64,000 nt of DNA. It comes from UBA7330 sp043554545 (lineage in GTDB: Bacteria; Bacteroidota; Bacteroidia; Cytophagales; Cyclobacteriaceae). This document shows, piece by piece, positions 61,159-64,000 of this stretch. The DNA lies in assembly GCA_043554545.1 (NCBI GenBank), contig CP121337.1:4030001-4094000 (forward strand). Direction: 5' to 3'. The notes under the pieces are model-generated. The model made no database searches. It worked only from the letters and a program-made list of their open reading frames with translations, and was not told where the DNA came from. Position 1 is the stretch's first letter. Every line of letters begins with the position of its first letter. The position numbers and the translations under genes are program-made.

Positions 61159-63147
61159 ATGGAAGGATTGGAGCTGCTAAAAGAGATCGTAATCATACTT
61201 GGATTGTCCATTGTGGTGGTATTTATCTGCCACAGATTTAACCTGCCTTCTATACTTGGTTTCTTGCTTACGGGCATACTTGCAGGGCCTACTGGCTTTG
61301 CAGTTATAGAGGCTTCCCACGAGGTAGAAATGCTCTCCGAGATTGGGGTCATTTTGCTGCTTTTTGTCATCGGACTTGAATTTTCATTGAAACACCTGGC
61401 CTCGATCAGTGGAACCATCTTTATTGGGGGGTCTTTTCAGGTAGGTCTCACAATCCTGGGGGTACTTGGACTAACCTTTTTGGTTGGAGTTTATACCTGG
61501 CAGGAAGGTTTATTCTTAGGGTTTCTCATCTCATTGAGTAGCACTGCTATTGTTCTCAAGCTACTTCAGGAGCAGTCAGAGCTGAATAGCCCTCATGGAA
61601 AAGCAGCGTTGGGAATCCTCATTTTTCAGGATATCATCGTTGTACCCATGATGCTCTTTACGCCGGTCATTGCAGGGCAGGCAGGTAACCCATTAATTGC
61701 CATAGTTGAACTTATCTTCAAAGCAATTCTGGTTGTCTTCTTTGTCATTATAAGTGCCAGATACATCGTACCAAGAATTCTGTTTGCCATTACTAAAACA
61801 AGAAGCAAAGAGCTATTCTTGCTTACAATCGTAGTCATCTGTTTTGCTGTAGCATGGGGAACTTCAGCCATAGGATTATCTCTAGCCTTAGGGGCTTTTA
61901 TGGCAGGACTGATCATTTCAGAATCTGAATATAGCCATCAGGCTACCAGCCTGATCATCCCTTTTAGGGAAATATTTACCTCCATCTTTTTTGTATCTAT
62001 AGGGATGTTGCTAGATCTTCGGTTTCTCTATTTCAATTTTCCCCTGATTTTAGGCCTCACCTTGCTTGTGATCATCCTCAAAACTGTTTTTACCGGAGCA
62101 GCAGCGTTAATTCTCAAGTACAACTTCAGGGTCTCACTGTTAACTGGGTTGTCTTTATTTCAAGTCGGTGAATTTGCTTTTATCCTCTCCGGAATTGGCA
62201 TGGAATATCACTTACTTGACAGAAATACCTATCAGTATTTCCTCAGTGTATCCATATTGACAATGGGAATAACCCCGTTTTTCATCAAAAATTTTGATAG
62301 TATTTCCAATCTTATGATAAAGTCCCGGCTACAAAAGCAAATCATGAAATGGGAAAGCGGATCGACTAAAAACATACAAAAAGATGAAACCGGACTAAAA
62401 GATCATGTAATTATCATTGGATACGGACTGAACGGTAAAAATGTAGCTGCGGCCGCAAGATTCTCAAATATCCCTTATGTAATAGTAGAGATGAACCCTA
62501 TCACAGTAAAACGAGAGCGGGCGAAAGGAGAACCCATTTTCTATGGTGATGCAACCAATCCATACCTGATGGAACACCTACATGTTAATCAGGCTAGGGT
62601 AGCTATAATTGCTATTTCTGATCCAAACGCTACCAGAAAAGTGATCATCAACATCAGGGGTATCTGTCAGACTGTTTATCTCATTGTCCGAACCCGATTT
62701 GTATCAGAGATAGAAAGCTATGAACAAATTGGAGCCAATGAAGTCATCCCGGAAGAGTTTGAAACTTCGATTGAAATATTTTCGAGACTTCTACATCAAT
62801 ATCAGGTTCATGAAGATGATATAAATAGCTTCATTAAGAATATACGAGGTGATAACTATGACATGCTGAGACCTGCAAATACAGAAAAGAAATATACAGA
62901 CATTCAGATACCAGATATGAATGTCACTTGCTTAAATGTACAGCAAACCGACAATGACATCGTAGGCAAAAAGCTAGGAGAATCAGCTATCAGACAGCGA
63001 TTCGATGTCACCATTGTCGCAATACTTAGAGATACAGATCTCATCAACAATCCCCTTCCGGACGACATGATCCTTTTAGGCGACTTGCTGTATGTAATGG
63101 GTAAGCCAGAGAACGTAAACAATTTCAACGAGAATATCAGCTTATGA
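61159..63147 (+). CDS. KefB-type cation/proton antiporter with RCK domain
   Basis: A 662-residue inner-membrane transporter. Residues 1-385 form the Na/H-exchanger fold with about 12 spans, including GFLLTGILAGPTGFAVIE and the family segment LSSTAIVLKLLQE. An RCK/TrkA-N domain starts near 413 (HVIIIGYGLNGKNVA), followed by GDATNPYLMEHL. A TrkA-C domain closes it near 575-650. It would expel potassium or sodium in exchange for protons under control of a nucleotide or related ligand. It is divergent from the SGNH gene with a 229-bp gap and is monocistronic. Confidence 0.92.
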   Translation: MEGLELLKEIVIILGLSIVVVFICHRFNLPSILGFLLTGILAGPTGFAVIEASHEVEMLSEIGVILLLFVIGLEFSLKHLASISGTIFIGGSFQVGLTILGVLGLTFLVGVYTWQEGLFLGFLISLSSTAIVLKLLQEQSELNSPHGKAALGILIFQDIIVVPMMLFTPVIAGQAGNPLIAIVELIFKAILVVFFVIISARYIVPRILFAITKTRSKELFLLTIVVICFAVAWGTSAIGLSLALGAFMAGLIISESEYSHQATSLIIPFREIFTSIFFVSIGMLLDLRFLYFNFPLILGLTLLVIILKTVFTGAAALILKYNFRVSLLTGLSLFQVGEFAFILSGIGMEYHLLDRNTYQYFLSVSILTMGITPFFIKNFDSISNLMIKSRLQKQIMKWESGSTKNIQKDETGLKDHVIIIGYGLNGKNVAAAARFSNIPYVIVEMNPITVKRERAKGEPIFYGDATNPYLMEHLHVNQARVAIIAISDPNATRKVIINIRGICQTVYLIVRTRFVSEIESYEQIGANEVIPEEFETSIEIFSRLLHQYQVHEDDINSFIKNIRGDNYDMLRPANTEKKYTDIQIPDMNVTCLNVQQTDNDIVGKKLGESAIRQRFDVTIVAILRDTDLINNPLPDDMILLGDLLYVMGKPENVNNFNENISL

Positions 63148-63289
63148 CCATTTTGACAGACCTCTGCATGGGTTCTTTTTAATTGGAATCAATTCATGAC
63201 TTACAGAATTAGGATCACGGTATTCAATGTCCTGTTGAGTATTATTCAAAATTGTTTTTTGCCAGAAAAACAGCTTGAACTTTGTTTGT

Positions 63290-63660
63290 TCAGGCGACTA
63301 AAAATAATACGGAATGGGTACGTGCTTCCCTGTCCATATCATCTGATTCAGCTACCATCTCAAGATGTTCTTCACTTGATAGAAGATAATTTTTGAAGGA
63401 AAAGCCTGGTCCAATTTTCGATCATTGGGGACTTCGGTGCTTGTAGCGAGGTATAGAAATTAATCCAGTGAAACCTTATAGTAGGTGCTGATTTTACTGA
63501 TCTCATTAAAAGTCAATAATGTCTCTCCTCGAACTCTCCTATAGACACTGTCTTTACTTACATTAAGCAGACCAGCCAATTCATCAACAAATGAATGCTT
63601 GTCCGTCTTCTTCTTGACCCAACGAAAAAATACTTATAAATATCCCATGCTAATTTCTTA
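63290..63660 (-). pseudogene. Broken XRE-type helix-turn-helix regulator
   Basis: The minus strand contains VKKKTDKHSFVDELAG, then LLNVSKDSVYRRVRGETLLT and FNEISKISTYYKVSLD, ending at a stop at 63460-63462. This is the N-terminal HTH of a Bacteroidota regulator family (pattern LLNVSxDSxYRRxRGE). The upstream frame AWDIYKYFF is shifted relative to it at a T6 run. Past the stop, recognisable-looking sequence continues: FLYLATSTEVPND in the same frame, then after a shift SFKNYLLSSEEHLEMVAESD. At least one stop and two frameshifts are needed to join the pieces, so it is a decayed gene. Confidence 0.6.
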
Positions 63661-63697
63661 AGGTGGTTCCTCTGGATATAGGATTTTATTTTGTTAA

Positions 63698-64000
63698 TTA
63701 AAAGCTAACCCGAAACATAGCATTAGGAGTAAAATCAAGCCCATACTGCACTAAATTTTGGATTTTCCCTTCGGTGTCCAGCATAAAATATTTACGAAGC
63801 GTATTCGTCCGATTAGTTAAATTCCATATAGAAAAACCTATTTGAGCGTTTATATTTTCCCCCAGAGAAAACAAATATTTTACTGAAACATCCATGCGTG
63901 AGTAAGGGCTTATTCGTTCACTATTCGGGATCGCATAATTAAGAGAACCTGTAAGTATTGGATCTGAATAATTAAGCGGAGTAAAAGGCAATCCAGTGAA
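63698..64000 (-). CDS. TonB-dependent receptor, C-terminal fragment (runs off window)
   Basis: The frame is open from the right edge to a stop at 63698. The 100 residues contain SRMDVSVKYLFSLGENINAQIGFSIWNL-type alternating strands and end in MFRVSF, the aromatic last strand of an outer-membrane barrel. IWNLTNRTNTLRKYFM with a following DTEGKI is typical of the last strands of TonB-dependent receptors in Bacteroidota. The N-terminal part and the ligand are outside the window. Confidence 0.8.
   Translation of the reverse strand, partial: FTGLPFTPLNYSDPILTGSLNYAIPNSERISPYSRMDVSVKYLFSLGENINAQIGFSIWNLTNRTNTLRKYFMLDTEGKIQNLVQYGLDFTPNAMFRVSF

Noticed and set aside
63196..63396. 66-codon plus-strand frame after the KefB-type gene
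   Set aside because: No recognisable motif, and it overlaps on the opposite strand the region that carries remnants of the HTH regulator.

Overview
The window looks like chromosomal DNA of a marine-type member of the Bacteroidota, probably a Cytophagales-like lineage (the lineage is inference). Evidence seen: SusC/SusD pair with FecR and an ECF sigma factor, DUF5916, DUF4136, DUF4389 and DUF2007 proteins, a GT3-type glycogen synthase, Bacteroidota-type promoters (TTG, 19-20 bp, TAnnTTTG) in front of both tRNA loci, AT-rich intergenic DNA and frequent TTG/GTG starts.

Layout. 1-690: the start of a secreted beta-helix protein, then a minus-strand tRNA-Asn followed upstream by two tandem degenerate copies that carry a 14-nt insert in the anticodon loop. 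1.2-3.4 kb: wecA-like and pheS. 3.4-9.4 kb (minus): a partner-switching module (membrane PP2C phosphatase, STAS protein, HATPase kinase) tightly coupled to two SurA/PpiC-like folding factors and a MoxR ATPase; guaB lies upstream. 11-14.6 kb: a PnuC transporter and NadR-like kinase, a TPP riboswitch, and a TonB-dependent receptor that is the likely thiamin-related uptake channel. 14.6-19.3 kb: DUF4136 lipoprotein, a vWA surface protein, and a divergent ECF sigma factor with an unusual anti-sigma/CarboxypepD/TonB chimera. 19.3-41.5 kb: mostly housekeeping (prmC, ribD, msrC, psd, cdsA, dusB, glycogen synthase, a C-terminal protease, ruvX, def, omega-amidase, murF, rbsK), interrupted by a sulfatase-GH88 pair at 21.7-24.8 kb.

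41.5-61 kb is an accessory polysaccharide-utilisation region. It begins with a remnant of a GH2 beta-galactosidase, a tRNA-Val gene with strong promoter and terminator, and a decayed duplicate of the tRNA 3' end plus terminator. It continues with GH16, a sulfatase and DUF5916 on the plus strand. On the minus strand, in order of transcription, come an SGNH hydrolase, an ECF sigma factor, a sulfatase, FecR, SusC, SusD, two exported FAD-dependent oxidoreductases (one with SLH-like repeats) and a protein with a D-x-x-S-G-A-T flavinylation-type motif. The coupling of an exported flavin redox chain to SusCD is the most unusual system in the window.

61-64 kb: a KefB-type cation/proton antiporter, a broken XRE-type regulator, and the C-terminus of another TonB-dependent receptor running off the end.
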